From the NCBI GenBank assembly GCA_001873105.1, contig MNYN01000030.1:1-36377 (forward strand): a stretch of 36,377 nt of DNA. The letters are read 5' to 3'. Shown here piece by piece: positions 7,098 through 15,456 of this stretch (the stretch's first letter is position 1; each line of letters begins with the position of its first letter). The position numbers and the translations under genes are program-made. Under the pieces are notes generated by a model that was given only the letters and a program-made list of their open reading frames with translations, was not told the DNA's origin and made no database searches. The stretch is from Flavobacteriaceae bacterium CG2_30_34_30 (lineage in GTDB: Bacteria; Bacteroidota; Bacteroidia; Flavobacteriales; Flavobacteriaceae).

Positions 7098-9059
7098 TTA
7101 TTTTTTCTTCAAAATAATTAGGCTGTTTTTTTGAATATCAATACTATGAGAAAATAAATCTTTGATTCCTTCATAAGACTCTGTCGGATATTCTATACCA
7201 TTAACTTTCATAACAAATATTAAATCCATTTTGTTTTCATTTTTTTCTACTGAAAATCGAATTTCCATACTATTGTCTATCAAAAAATAAGATTTACTTT
7301 TTGGTATTTCTAATACCTCATAATTATCAGGAAGTTCCATAGATATTTGGTATATATAAGTTCTTGGATATCCAAAATTAATGGGATAACTTCTCTCATT
7401 TAGTGTAAGAGGATTTTGGTTAAAAAAATTATATAAAAAGGGATTGACTATAATTTTATCCTCTAGAGATTTGTTGTCAATCTGAATATCAAAACGTTCA
7501 ACCAGAGGTGCTTCATTGTCAAATTGATGGTAAACCTCAAGATTGGTAATAATTTTATTATTAAATATTTTTTCTTTTTTTAGTATATAATTGGGTAGGC
7601 TTAAGTTTGAAAGCGTTGCTCTTCTATTTCTGGCATCATAATTTGTAAGTCTTTCATTAACTTTTCCTTGCAAAGTCCCATCAGACTCCAATTTTGCAAT
7701 TACATTTATTTGATGAACACTTGGCTGATAGACACGGGTGTCCTGCCAAAAACTCACACCATTGTAATTAAAAACCCTTCCGTGGTAATTGAGAGCTCGA
7801 AAGGGCAAAAACCCAAAAGGCATAAATTTATCTGTGGCATCAAGTAAATATACTTTATTGTCAATTTCCAGTCGAACAACAAGGTAGTTATAATCATAAA
7901 AATTAGGATGTAAATCACTCGGTAGACCTTTGTCTCTAGTGGCAATAAGCATGATATGAGCTTTATATCCTAAGCCTAATAAACTGTTGAGTAAACTTAA
8001 ATTTATTTCATCAACACTACCTGTTTTATTGGTAAATGCATTTTTCAATTCAATATCCTGGTCAATTCTAAATAAGTAATCGTTCCATGTAAAATGATTT
8101 TGAAAAAAACTAAATACTTTCTTTGCTCTTTCTAGTGTGTTTTCAATTTTCACTATTTCTGCTGGAACTTTATTTTTGAAGAAATTTTTTTTATTTAACT
8201 GTTTGTGTATAAGATTTTCTTTTTCAAAGTTTTCATCAATATACTTCCAAGTACGAGAATAGATAGTTGTTTCACCATAGATATTGATATATTTAATCAA
8301 GTCAAATGAAATTCTTGAAGCATAATTTTTTTTAGAAAGCATAAAATCTTCTTCAATAAACGCAGGGATGTCGCTCATTGCTAGATGGATTACTTCACAA
8401 TCAGCAGCATTTACAAACCCATCAACAAAAAAGCATTTTTTTTGCCATGTTGAACTTTCAACGTCGAGCTTCAAGTTGCCTATTAAAGTTTTTCTATATG
8501 TGTAATTAGCGTTTATTTTTGCATGAAGTTCACTGTAAACCTTTGGATATCCTGATTGAAATTCCCAGTCTTCAAAAGCAAAATGATAAGGGGAGGCAAG
8601 TTTATAACGGTATTCTAAAATGCTACCATCTTTTAGGTTGGGAAAAGCAAATGTTTTAATATGCCATCTTCCTTGATAATGGCTGGAAAATACATTTTCA
8701 ATGGATAATCTATCGATAGTGCCTTCATTATGAGTAATTGCTTCCAATGAATTTATTCTTTCGCCTATAGAATTTCCTACTCGGAAAGGAATTCCTATCG
8801 TACCATCAAATTTCAAGCTGTTAAACACTTTTATTTTTGCATAGTATTCTTTTACAATCCAGATTCTATTTTCTATTGCTTCAAAATAAACATCACCTCT
8901 TTCATATAAATAAACTGCATCCGCAGCAGGGTCTTTATCATACTTTTCCATTTTCATTTCACTTGGAAATGGTTTTCCAAATTCGTGCACAATTCCCGGT
9001 TGTGCAAAGCTTGAAAGGGAAAGTAAAAAAGCAATACTTAAACTACTGAAAATCCTCAT
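7098..9059 (-). CDS. DUF3857 domain protein with degenerate transglutaminase-like domain
   Basis: The 653-residue exported protein has the signal peptide MRIFSSLSIAFLLSLSSFAQ. The N-terminal half resembles DUF3857 (AKIKVFNSLKFDGTIGIPF, FPNLKDGSILEYRYKL). The middle resembles a transglutaminase/protease core: FTWNDYLFR, then TGSVDEINLSLLNSLLGLGY, then YNYLVVRLEIDNKVYLLDAT. The family's catalytic Cys is replaced by Ser (about residue 347) and the His by Tyr (about 391). Only the Asp of LLDAT remains, so the domain is probably non-enzymatic. Such proteins are common near envelope genes in Bacteroidota and their role is unknown. It lies 4 bp downstream of kdsA and is probably co-transcribed from the kdsA promoter. 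Confidence 0.85.
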   Translation of the reverse strand: MRIFSSLSIAFLLSLSSFAQPGIVHEFGKPFPSEMKMEKYDKDPAADAVYLYERGDVYFEAIENRIWIVKEYYAKIKVFNSLKFDGTIGIPFRVGNSIGERINSLEAITHNEGTIDRLSIENVFSSHYQGRWHIKTFAFPNLKDGSILEYRYKLASPYHFAFEDWEFQSGYPKVYSELHAKINANYTYRKTLIGNLKLDVESSTWQKKCFFVDGFVNAADCEVIHLAMSDIPAFIEEDFMLSKKNYASRISFDLIKYINIYGETTIYSRTWKYIDENFEKENLIHKQLNKKNFFKNKVPAEIVKIENTLERAKKVFSFFQNHFTWNDYLFRIDQDIELKNAFTNKTGSVDEINLSLLNSLLGLGYKAHIMLIATRDKGLPSDLHPNFYDYNYLVVRLEIDNKVYLLDATDKFMPFGFLPFRALNYHGRVFNYNGVSFWQDTRVYQPSVHQINVIAKLESDGTLQGKVNERLTNYDARNRRATLSNLSLPNYILKKEKIFNNKIITNLEVYHQFDNEAPLVERFDIQIDNKSLEDKIIVNPFLYNFFNQNPLTLNERSYPINFGYPRTYIYQISMELPDNYEVLEIPKSKSYFLIDNSMEIRFSVEKNENKMDLIFVMKVNGIEYPTESYEGIKDLFSHSIDIQKNSLIILKKK

Positions 9060-9063
9060 TAGT

Positions 9064-9882
9064 TTATAAACTTGTTATCGTTTTCCTTATTGCAGATAAA
9101 TCGCTCAACAATTTTTCTAGATATTGTAAATCCAGCATGTTTGCGCCGTCACTCTTGGCATTTGCAGGGTCAAAATGGGTTTCTATAAAAATGCCATCTG
9201 CTCCTGCAGCAATACCAGCACGGGCAATAGTGCCAATCATATCGGGTCTTCCTCCGGTTACGCCACTACTTTGGTTGGGTTGTTGTAAACTATGGGTTAC
9301 ATCCAGAATGGTTGGGGCATATTCTCGCATGGTTGGAATGCCTCTAAAATCTACAATCATATCTTGGTAGCCAAACATGGTTCCTCTATCAGTAATAATT
9401 ACTTGAGTGTTACCGCAATCGGTTACTTTAGTTACAGCGTGTTTCATGCTTTCCGGACTCATAAATTGTCCTTTTTTTAAATTAACTACTTTACCGGTAT
9501 TTGCAGCGGCTACAACTAAATCGGTTTGGCGAACTAAAAAAGCTGGTATTTGCAAAACATCCACATAGGCAGCAGCCATAACGGCATCGCTTACTTCGTG
9601 AATATCAGTTACGGTAGGAACATCAAAAGTTTCAGAAACTTTCCGAAGAATTTTTAAGGCTTTTTCATCGCCTATACCCATAAAGCTGTCTATCCGACTT
9701 CGATTTGCTTTTTTAAAACTTCCTTTAAAAATGTAGGGTATTTGGAATTTATGGGTCAATTCTACCACTTTTTCAGCAATGCGAAGTGCCATTTCTTCGC
9801 CTTCAATAGCGCAAGGACCTGCAAGTAAAAAGAAGTTATTGGACTGGGTATGTTTTATTTTGGGTATTAAATGGAGTTGCAT
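9064..9882 (-). CDS. kdsA: 3-deoxy-8-phosphooctulonate (KDO-8-P) synthase
   Basis: The enzyme condenses phosphoenolpyruvate with D-arabinose 5-phosphate to give KDO-8-phosphate, the committed step to the KDO of the LPS inner core. The 272-residue length and motifs are typical: LAGPCAIEGEE (residues 19-30), KGSFKKANRS, TDIHE, QIPAFLVRQTDL, TDRGTMFGYQDMIVDFRG, VTHSLQQPN and ETHFDPANAKSDG. Cys24 in AGPC marks the metal-dependent subclass; the metal-independent enzymes such as that of E. coli carry Asn there. It is cytoplasmic. A textbook promoter precedes it, and the DUF3857 gene follows after 4 bp in the same orientation. Confidence 0.96.
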   Translation of the reverse strand: MQLHLIPKIKHTQSNNFFLLAGPCAIEGEEMALRIAEKVVELTHKFQIPYIFKGSFKKANRSRIDSFMGIGDEKALKILRKVSETFDVPTVTDIHEVSDAVMAAAYVDVLQIPAFLVRQTDLVVAAANTGKVVNLKKGQFMSPESMKHAVTKVTDCGNTQVIITDRGTMFGYQDMIVDFRGIPTMREYAPTILDVTHSLQQPNQSSGVTGGRPDMIGTIARAGIAAGADGIFIETHFDPANAKSDGANMLDLQYLEKLLSDLSAIRKTITSL

Positions 9883-9902
9883 GGTGTATGTTTATTAGTT
9901 TA

Positions 9903-9932
9903 CAAAGATAGTTAAAAGTAACTTTCACTCAA
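9903..9932 (-). promoter_or_regulatory. Promoter of kdsA (TTG-N19-TATCTTTG)
   Basis: On the minus strand TTG (9932-9930), 19 nt, then TATCTTTG (9910-9903) matches the Bacteroidota sigma-A consensus TTG-N19-TAnnTTTG exactly. The box ends 20 bp before the kdsA start codon. Confidence 0.8.
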
Positions 9933-9962
9933 CTTTGGAGAAATAAACATTGTTTATAAGAA

Positions 9963-11342
9963 TCACTCTTTTATAATTTTATGAATTTTGAAATTTCCAT
10001 TAAGGTCTTCCACCTTTATGAGATAGATTCCTTTTTGGATTTCAGAAAGATCAATTTGGTTGTTTTCTGTTTTTGCATGAATTTGTTGTCCTAATAGGTT
10101 ATAGGCAGATACATTTAAAATAGGATGTTTTGATTCTACATATAAAATGCCAGATGTTGGGTTTGGATAAATTTGAGACCTGTTATTTTCATTTTCTGAA
10201 ATACTTAAGGTGTTGTTTTTGTATAAGGCTAATTTATTGTCAGCAATTGAAGCTGAAACAATATCAAGAAGACCATCACTATCAAAATCAGCAGCTTTAG
10301 CATCTACTATAAAGTTTATTTCTGTACTAATTATTTGTGGGGTGCCAAAAGTACCCAGTCCATTTTCGTTTTCCATCCAAGCTAGGGTATTGCTATTTCT
10401 GTTCCAAAGTAAAATGTCATTGTCTGAGTCATTATCGAGATCATAAAAAAGATATTGGTGATTAAAACCCAGAATGAATTGAAGGTCGCCAAAGTTGCCT
10501 TGATTATCTATGTTTTCTAACCAAAAGATGTTTAGGTTGTTATCATCTTCTGAAGTAATAATAATATCTTTTTTTCCATCACTATTAATATCTTCATATT
10601 GAAATTCAATGATATTTGTCCCACCTGATTGAAAATAATCAAATTGATAAATAATTTGCAATGGTCCAAAGGTTGTGTTTCCTAAATTTTTGTACCAAAA
10701 AATCTTACCCCCGAAAAGCACATAATCTGTTGCTAAAATATCTAGAAGACCATCATTGTCAATATCCGCCAATGAAATTTTTGAAAATTCAGTGGCATTT
10801 TGAAACAACAGATTTTCTTCACTAAAAGTCCCTTGCCCGTCAAGATTTTCATACCAGACTATCCAGCCTGAAGACGTGTCGGTTATTGCGACAATTAAAT
10901 CTTGATCTCCATCATTGTCCATATCTAAAGGAATAACGGATGTAATGAAATCTTGTTCATTGATGATTTGCTGCGGACCAAAACTTCCTACTCCGTCAAT
11001 ATTTTCTAACCAAGCAATGTATCTACTATTGTTGCTGAGATATAAAATATCTTTATCTCCATCGTTGTCCATATCAACAAAGTCCACTGAAAGATAAAAA
11101 ACAGGGGTTTCATTTATGATAATTTCTGAGCCAAAATTTAAACCATCTAGATTTTTATACCAACTCAATTTAAACTCTTCTAAACCTGTCGTTACAACAT
11201 CAATTAATCCGTCATTGTCAATATCAAATGGAATGGATAGAAACGGTTTTTCAGTTGCAGTAGAAATAATTTGCTGTGGGCCATACTGTGCAGTTGCGAG
11301 GACACATTGAAGTAAAAACAAAAAAGTAATTAATTTTTTCAT
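9963..11342 (-). CDS. FG-GAP/VCBS repeat protein with type IX secretion sorting domain (paralogue 1)
   Basis: This is a 459-residue secreted protein. The signal peptide MKKLITFLFLLQCVLATAQ is followed by at least seven FG-GAP/VCBS repeats carrying DxDNDGxxD calcium-binding loops (DIDNDGLIDV, DMDNDGDKDI, DMDNDGDQDL, DIDNDGLLDI, DINSDGKKDI, DLDNDSDNDI, DFDSDGLLDI) and WYKNLDG/WLENID strands, suggesting a beta-propeller. The last 70 residues (YPNPTSGILYVES, YNLLGQQI, LSEIQKGIYLIKV, HKIIKE) form a type A T9SS C-terminal domain, so it is probably exported through the type IX system and attached to or released from the cell surface. Its 466-residue paralogue lies 5 bp upstream. Ligand and function are unknown. 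Confidence 0.9.
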   Translation of the reverse strand: MKKLITFLFLLQCVLATAQYGPQQIISTATEKPFLSIPFDIDNDGLIDVVTTGLEEFKLSWYKNLDGLNFGSEIIINETPVFYLSVDFVDMDNDGDKDILYLSNNSRYIAWLENIDGVGSFGPQQIINEQDFITSVIPLDMDNDGDQDLIVAITDTSSGWIVWYENLDGQGTFSEENLLFQNATEFSKISLADIDNDGLLDILATDYVLFGGKIFWYKNLGNTTFGPLQIIYQFDYFQSGGTNIIEFQYEDINSDGKKDIIITSEDDNNLNIFWLENIDNQGNFGDLQFILGFNHQYLFYDLDNDSDNDILLWNRNSNTLAWMENENGLGTFGTPQIISTEINFIVDAKAADFDSDGLLDIVSASIADNKLALYKNNTLSISENENNRSQIYPNPTSGILYVESKHPILNVSAYNLLGQQIHAKTENNQIDLSEIQKGIYLIKVEDLNGNFKIHKIIKE

Positions 11343-11347
11343 CTGAT

Positions 11348-12748
11348 TTAATTTTTTACCAATTTAGATACTTGAACATTCCCTAGTTTATTGATAATTT
11401 TTATAAAGTATATCCCGTTGCTAAAGGAGGAAATATCAAGGGAATCATCAAATAGATGGGTGGTAAGTTTTTGCCCTGAATTTGTATAAAGCTCAACGGT
11501 TTGAATTTCAGAATTTTCCAAAATAAAAACCATTCCTGATGAAGGATTTGGATAAAGAGTCCATTTGGTTCTATCAAAATCAGAAGTGCTTAAGAGTTGG
11601 TTTTCATACCACGCTACGGTATCATCAAATGCAGAAGCTGAAATAACATCCAAAAAACCGCTTCCGTTTATATCAGCAGCTGTAGCATCTTTTTGGCCTT
11701 GTAATTGGGTTGCTATGACTTGCGGAGAGTCAAAGTGGCCCATGCCGTCATTATTTTTAAGCCAGACAATACTTTCATTGGCTAATGATTTAGGAAGAAG
11801 AATATCTAAATCAGTATCGTTATCCAAATCATAAAAACGAATATTCGATCCATTAACATAATCAGAAAGATGTATGAGTTTAGGCAAACTAAATGAACCC
11901 GTTCCATCCATGTTTTCCAACCAATAAATACCACTAACATTTAAATCATCGTGATGTGTATTTATAACAAGATCATTCAAACCATCTCCGTTAATATCTG
12001 CCGTAAAAATACCTATTACTTGCATCCAAGCAGATAGAAGTTGAAACTCAAATATATCTTGCTGTGCACTATAATTTCCTTGTCCATAATTCTCCATCCA
12101 AACAATTTTGCTTGGGGAATAACCATCGTCTATACTTGTTATTATATCTTGGAGACCGTCGTTATTCAAATCTGCAAGAGCTAAGTTGAAGTTGAAGTAG
12201 TTTCCCACAGAAATTAAATGTTCTGCACTAAAATTTCCATTTCCATCCAAATTTTCATACCACACAAATCGCTCGTCAAAAGAGGAATTGTAAAGTATGG
12301 CTAGTATATCTAAAGATCCATTACCATTAAAATCAAATAAAGTAAATGTATATATATAGTTATTCGTAGTTACAATCGTTTCTCCTGAAAAATCTCCAAG
12401 ACCATCGATATTTTTAAGCCAAATGATTTTAGTATTCCCTGATTTATAGACCAAATCTTGCATATTATCACCATCTACATCAAACATTTCTAAAATATTT
12501 GGACTGAAAGTAGTTGGAATTATTTGTTCTGGACCAAAATTGCCAAGTCCATCCGTGTTTTTATACCACGCAATTTTTGAATCAAGCGTTGATGCGGAAA
12601 TAACATCAATAAAACCATCATTATCCACATCAAAAGGAATAGATCTAAATGCACCGTCAGCATTTGTTGATATAATTTGCGGAGGACCAAATTGTGCCTG
12701 AACGAATATACATCCAAGTAAACACAAAAAAGTAATTAAATATTTCAT
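11348..12748 (-). CDS. FG-GAP/VCBS repeat protein with type IX secretion sorting domain (paralogue 2)
   Basis: This 466-residue secreted protein has the same layout as its downstream neighbour. The signal peptide is MKYLITFLCLLGCIFVQAQ. Repeats follow with DVDNDGFIDV, DVDGDNMQDL, DFNGNGSLDI, DLNNDGLQDI, DINGDGLNDL, DLDNDTDLDI and DINGSGFLDV, alternating with WYKNTDG or WLENMDG strands. The C-terminal T9SS domain is YPNPSSGMVFI...GIYFIKI...KLVKN. The N-termini of the two proteins align closely (FGPPQIIST against YGPQQIIST), so the pair arose by tandem duplication. With a 5-bp gap they are surely co-transcribed, this gene first. I see no clear promoter consensus before 12748. Confidence 0.9.
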   Translation of the reverse strand: MKYLITFLCLLGCIFVQAQFGPPQIISTNADGAFRSIPFDVDNDGFIDVISASTLDSKIAWYKNTDGLGNFGPEQIIPTTFSPNILEMFDVDGDNMQDLVYKSGNTKIIWLKNIDGLGDFSGETIVTTNNYIYTFTLFDFNGNGSLDILAILYNSSFDERFVWYENLDGNGNFSAEHLISVGNYFNFNLALADLNNDGLQDIITSIDDGYSPSKIVWMENYGQGNYSAQQDIFEFQLLSAWMQVIGIFTADINGDGLNDLVINTHHDDLNVSGIYWLENMDGTGSFSLPKLIHLSDYVNGSNIRFYDLDNDTDLDILLPKSLANESIVWLKNNDGMGHFDSPQVIATQLQGQKDATAADINGSGFLDVISASAFDDTVAWYENQLLSTSDFDRTKWTLYPNPSSGMVFILENSEIQTVELYTNSGQKLTTHLFDDSLDISSFSNGIYFIKIINKLGNVQVSKLVKN

Positions 12749-12979
12749 CAGATTTAATTTATCATTAGTGATATACTTGATTCATAAATCAATTAATCTT
12801 AGAATAAATGTATAAATAAATTTTGGGTTTTTGAAAATATGCTGGAAGTTTCTTTAAAGTTAAATTTTCTTATTTACGAGGAAACCCAGAATAAAGTTAC
12901 TTTTAACACCTCAATTTTTTAAATAAAATTTAACAATTTGTATTTTAATACTTCACGTAAAATCAATTAAAATAAAGCG

Positions 12980-12987
12980 TACCTTTG
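12980..12987 (+). promoter_or_regulatory. Putative -7 box of typA
   Basis: TACCTTTG matches TAnnTTTG 23 bp before the typA ATG. No TTG lies at the usual distance. The region 12749-13010 holds nothing else I can identify. Confidence 0.5.
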
Positions 12988-13010
12988 CACGCTCTTAAAG
13001 AAGCATTATC

Positions 13011-14810
13011 ATGACTAAGATTAAAAATATTGCAATTATTGCTCACGTTGACCACGGTAAAACTACTCTGGTAGATAAAATTATGTACCATTGCCATTTG
13101 TTTCGTACCAACGAAAATGCAGGAGATTTAATTTTAGATAGTAACGATTTAGAGCGTGAAAGAGGAATTACCATTACCTCAAAAAATGTTTCTGTTGTTT
13201 ACAAAGACACAAAAATAAATATTATTGATACCCCTGGTCACGCCGATTTTGGTGGCGAAGTGGAACGAGTTCTTAATATGGCTGATGGTGTTTTACTTCT
13301 TGTAGATGCCTTTGAAGGGCCAATGCCACAAACGCGATTTGTACTTCAAAAAGCCTTAAACCTTGGTTTAAAACCTTGTGTGGTTATCAATAAAGTAGAC
13401 AAACCAAACTGTACTCCTGAAGAAGTGCACGAAAAAGTGTTTGACCTTATGTTTGAATTAGGTGCTGAAGAGTGGCAGTTAGATTTCCCTACAGTGTATG
13501 GCTCTGCCCTAAACAATTGGATGAGTGAAGACCCTAATGTACAAACCGATAGCATTGAACCATTATTAGACATGGTTTTAAATCATATTCCATCTCCAGT
13601 TGTTGGTGTGGGAACCCCACAAATGCTTATTACTTCTTTAGATTTCTCTTCTTTTACCGGTAGAATTGCCATAGGAAGATTACAACGAGGCACCCTTAAA
13701 GAAGGAATGCAAGTGGCGTTAGTAAAACGAGACGGAAGCATTAAAAAAACAAAAATAAAAGAACTTTTTACTTTTGAAGGTTTAGGAAAACTAAAAGTAA
13801 AAGAAGTTATTGCAGGTGATATCTGTGCTCTTGTGGGACTAGAAGGTTTTGAAATTGGAGATACCGTAGCAGATGCTGAAAATCCGGAAGGATTGAAAAC
13901 AATTGCTATTGATGAACCCACAATGAGTATGTTGTTTACCATTAATGATTCTCCTTTTTTTGGTCAAGATGGTAAGTTTGTAACTTCTCGTCATATAAAG
14001 GATCGTTTAACACGCGAGTTGGAAAAAAACCTTGCATTGCGCATGGAAGAAACCAATAGCGCTGATAAATTTTTAGTATTTGGTCGTGGCATTATGCATC
14101 TTTCTGTTTTGATTGAAACCATGAGAAGAGAAGGATATGAACTTCAAATAGGGCAACCACAAGTTATTATTCGTGAAATTAACGGTGTAAAATGTGAGCC
14201 AGTGGAAGAGTTAACTATTGATTTACCTGAAAATGTTTCCGGTAAGGCTGTAGAAATGGTAACCATTCGTAAAGGAGAGTTAATAAGTATGGAAGCTAAA
14301 GGTGAACGAATGATTATTCAATTTATGATTCCATCACGTGGTATTATAGGTATGCGTAACCAATTGCTTACCGCTACTGCTGGAGAAGCCGTAATGACCC
14401 ACCGATATAAAGAATACCAACCCTTAAAAGGGGGTATTCCTGAAAGACAAAATGGATCGCTAATTTCTATGGAAAAAGGAAAAGCTATTCCTTATTCTAT
14501 CGATAAATTGCAAGATAGAGGACGATTTTTTGTGGAGCCGGGCGAGGATATTTATGAAGGGCAGGTAATCGGCGAAAATTCACGTCAAGATGATATTGTG
14601 GTCAACATTACAAAAACCAAAAAAATGTCTAATGTACGTTCTTCTGGTAATGATGACAAAGCAAAAATTGTTCCTGCAATTAAATTTTCATTAGAAGAAG
14701 CTTTAGAGTTCATTCAAAAAGATGAATATGTAGAGGTAACTCCTCACTTTATTCGCTTGCGTAAAGTATATTTAACGGAAAATGAACGCAAAAGAAACAA
14801 AATAATTTAA
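13011..14810 (+). CDS. typA: Ribosome-associated GTPase TypA/BipA
   Basis: The 599-residue translational GTPase of the TypA/BipA family binds the ribosome and helps 50S assembly and growth under stress. G1 is AHVDHGKTT (residues 11-19), G2 lies in RERGITI, G3 is [15 protein letters not shown] and G4 is NKVDKPN. The elongation-factor-like domains II, III and V follow, with the family-typical [21 protein letters not shown]-type segment [17 protein letters not shown], and the TypA C-terminal domain around GVFEN-like [10 protein letters not shown] and [10 protein letters not shown]. The length is normal and no residue appears missing. It is cytoplasmic, transcribed alone, and ends at a clear terminator. 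Confidence 0.97.
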   Translation: MTKIKNIAIIAHVDHGKTTLVDKIMYHCHLFRTNENAGDLILDSNDLERERGITITSKNVSVVYKDTKINIIDTPGHADFGGEVERVLNMADGVLLLVDAFEGPMPQTRFVLQKALNLGLKPCVVINKVDKPNCTPEEVHEKVFDLMFELGAEEWQLDFPTVYGSALNNWMSEDPNVQTDSIEPLLDMVLNHIPSPVVGVGTPQMLITSLDFSSFTGRIAIGRLQRGTLKEGMQVALVKRDGSIKKTKIKELFTFEGLGKLKVKEVIAGDICALVGLEGFEIGDTVADAENPEGLKTIAIDEPTMSMLFTINDSPFFGQDGKFVTSRHIKDRLTRELEKNLALRMEETNSADKFLVFGRGIMHLSVLIETMRREGYELQIGQPQVIIREINGVKCEPVEELTIDLPENVSGKAVEMVTIRKGELISMEAKGERMIIQFMIPSRGIIGMRNQLLTATAGEAVMTHRYKEYQPLKGGIPERQNGSLISMEKGKAIPYSIDKLQDRGRFFVEPGEDIYEGQVIGENSRQDDIVVNITKTKKMSNVRSSGNDDKAKIVPAIKFSLEEALEFIQKDEYVEVTPHFIRLRKVYLTENERKRNKII

Positions 14811-14830
14811 TAAAATTTATAAACTACATT

Positions 14831-14867
14831 AAACCTCAATTGTTATTCAACTTTTGAGGTTTTTTTT
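14831..14867 (+). terminator. Rho-independent terminator of typA
   Basis: AAACCTCAA (14831-14839) pairs with TTGAGGTTT (14854-14862), followed by T residues to 14867. It lies 21 bp after the typA stop and just before the next ATG at 14877. Confidence 0.85.
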
Positions 14868-14876
14868 AACTCTTTT

Positions 14877-15107
14877 ATGGAACTTTTTGAAATTTCACTT
14901 ACTGAGCTAGTAGGGTACTTTGCATCGTTACTGCTGGTTATTTCTTTTTTGATGAGAAATCTAACCAAATTGCGAATCATTAACTCCTTTGGTTGTATTG
15001 CCTTTATTATTTATGGTTTTATGTTACAAACATCTTGGCCCATTATTATTACAAATGCTTTTATTGTTGGTGTTAATTTTTATTATCTTTTTTTGAAAAG
15101 AAAATGA
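14877..15107 (+). CDS. Small three-TM membrane protein (YgjV-like)
   Basis: The 76-residue membrane protein has three hydrophobic segments: about 11-26 (VGYFASLLLVISFLMR), 34-50 (INSFGCIAFIIYGFML) and 53-72 (SWPIIITNAFIVGVNFYYLF). The pattern resembles a single repeat of the YgjV inner-membrane family. Database entries of this type are sometimes mislabelled uroporphyrinogen decarboxylase; there is no enzyme motif here. It follows the typA terminator by 9 bp, so it would need its own promoter inside typA or read-through. Function is unknown. Confidence 0.7.
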   Translation: MELFEISLTELVGYFASLLLVISFLMRNLTKLRIINSFGCIAFIIYGFMLQTSWPIIITNAFIVGVNFYYLFLKRK

Positions 15108-15185
15108 AACTAGTAATTTAAAATCTAAATAATAATTTTCACCACCCACCACTCACAAACTCAAAAACTCACCACTATTATACCG

Positions 15186-15213
15186 TTGGTTTATTAAATT
15201 ATCGTTATTTTTA
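15186..15213 (+). promoter_or_regulatory. Putative promoter of the polysaccharide operon
   Basis: TTG (15186-15188), 17 nt, then TATTTTTA (15206-15213) is a near match to the Bacteroidota promoter with one mismatch in the -7 box. It lies 24 bp before the ATG at 15238 and is the only candidate before a run of eight packed plus-strand genes. Confidence 0.45.
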
Positions 15214-15237
15214 CCGCCTATACATAAAATTAAGGTT

Positions 15238-15456
15238 ATGCAATTTTTATATTTTGATCCAGGTTTAGGCGCAATGGTTGCTCAGGCAGCAGTGGCTATT
15301 GTAGCAGCAGTAGTCTTATTTTCAAAAACAGCGATGTTTAAAATAAAATCGATGTTAGGCCTTTACAAAGACAATCCTGATTTTTACGATAACATTGATG
15401 AGGTGGAAGATAAAGACAAAGACAACGAGAATGACCAACCCCAATCCAATTCTTAA
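15238..15456 (+). CDS. Small single-TM protein with FDPGLG start and acidic tail
   Basis: This is a 72-residue protein of unknown function. It opens MQFLYFDPGLGAMVAQ, then one Ala/Val-rich membrane segment (about 13-30), a basic patch (KTAMFKIKSMLG) and a highly acidic C-terminus (DNIDEVEDKDKDNENDQ). From memory, short proteins with a FDPGxGxxxxQ start and a following K/R-rich stretch recur beside NoeA-like methyltransferases and sulfatase-fold membrane proteins, which is the arrangement here. Its end overlaps the next gene by 26 bp, so translation is coupled. It may be a membrane scaffold or regulator for the next two enzymes; this is inference. Confidence 0.75.
   Translation: MQFLYFDPGLGAMVAQAAVAIVAAVVLFSKTAMFKIKSMLGLYKDNPDFYDNIDEVEDKDKDNENDQPQSNS

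Noticed and set aside
13346-13942. Two minus-strand ORFs inside typA
   Set aside because: They are opposite-strand shadows of a highly conserved GTPase gene.
15120-15180. ACCACCCACCACTCACAAACTC repeat-like stretch as a regulatory repeat
   Set aside because: The short CCAC/CTCA motifs are irregular and look like low-complexity sequence, with no symmetry.
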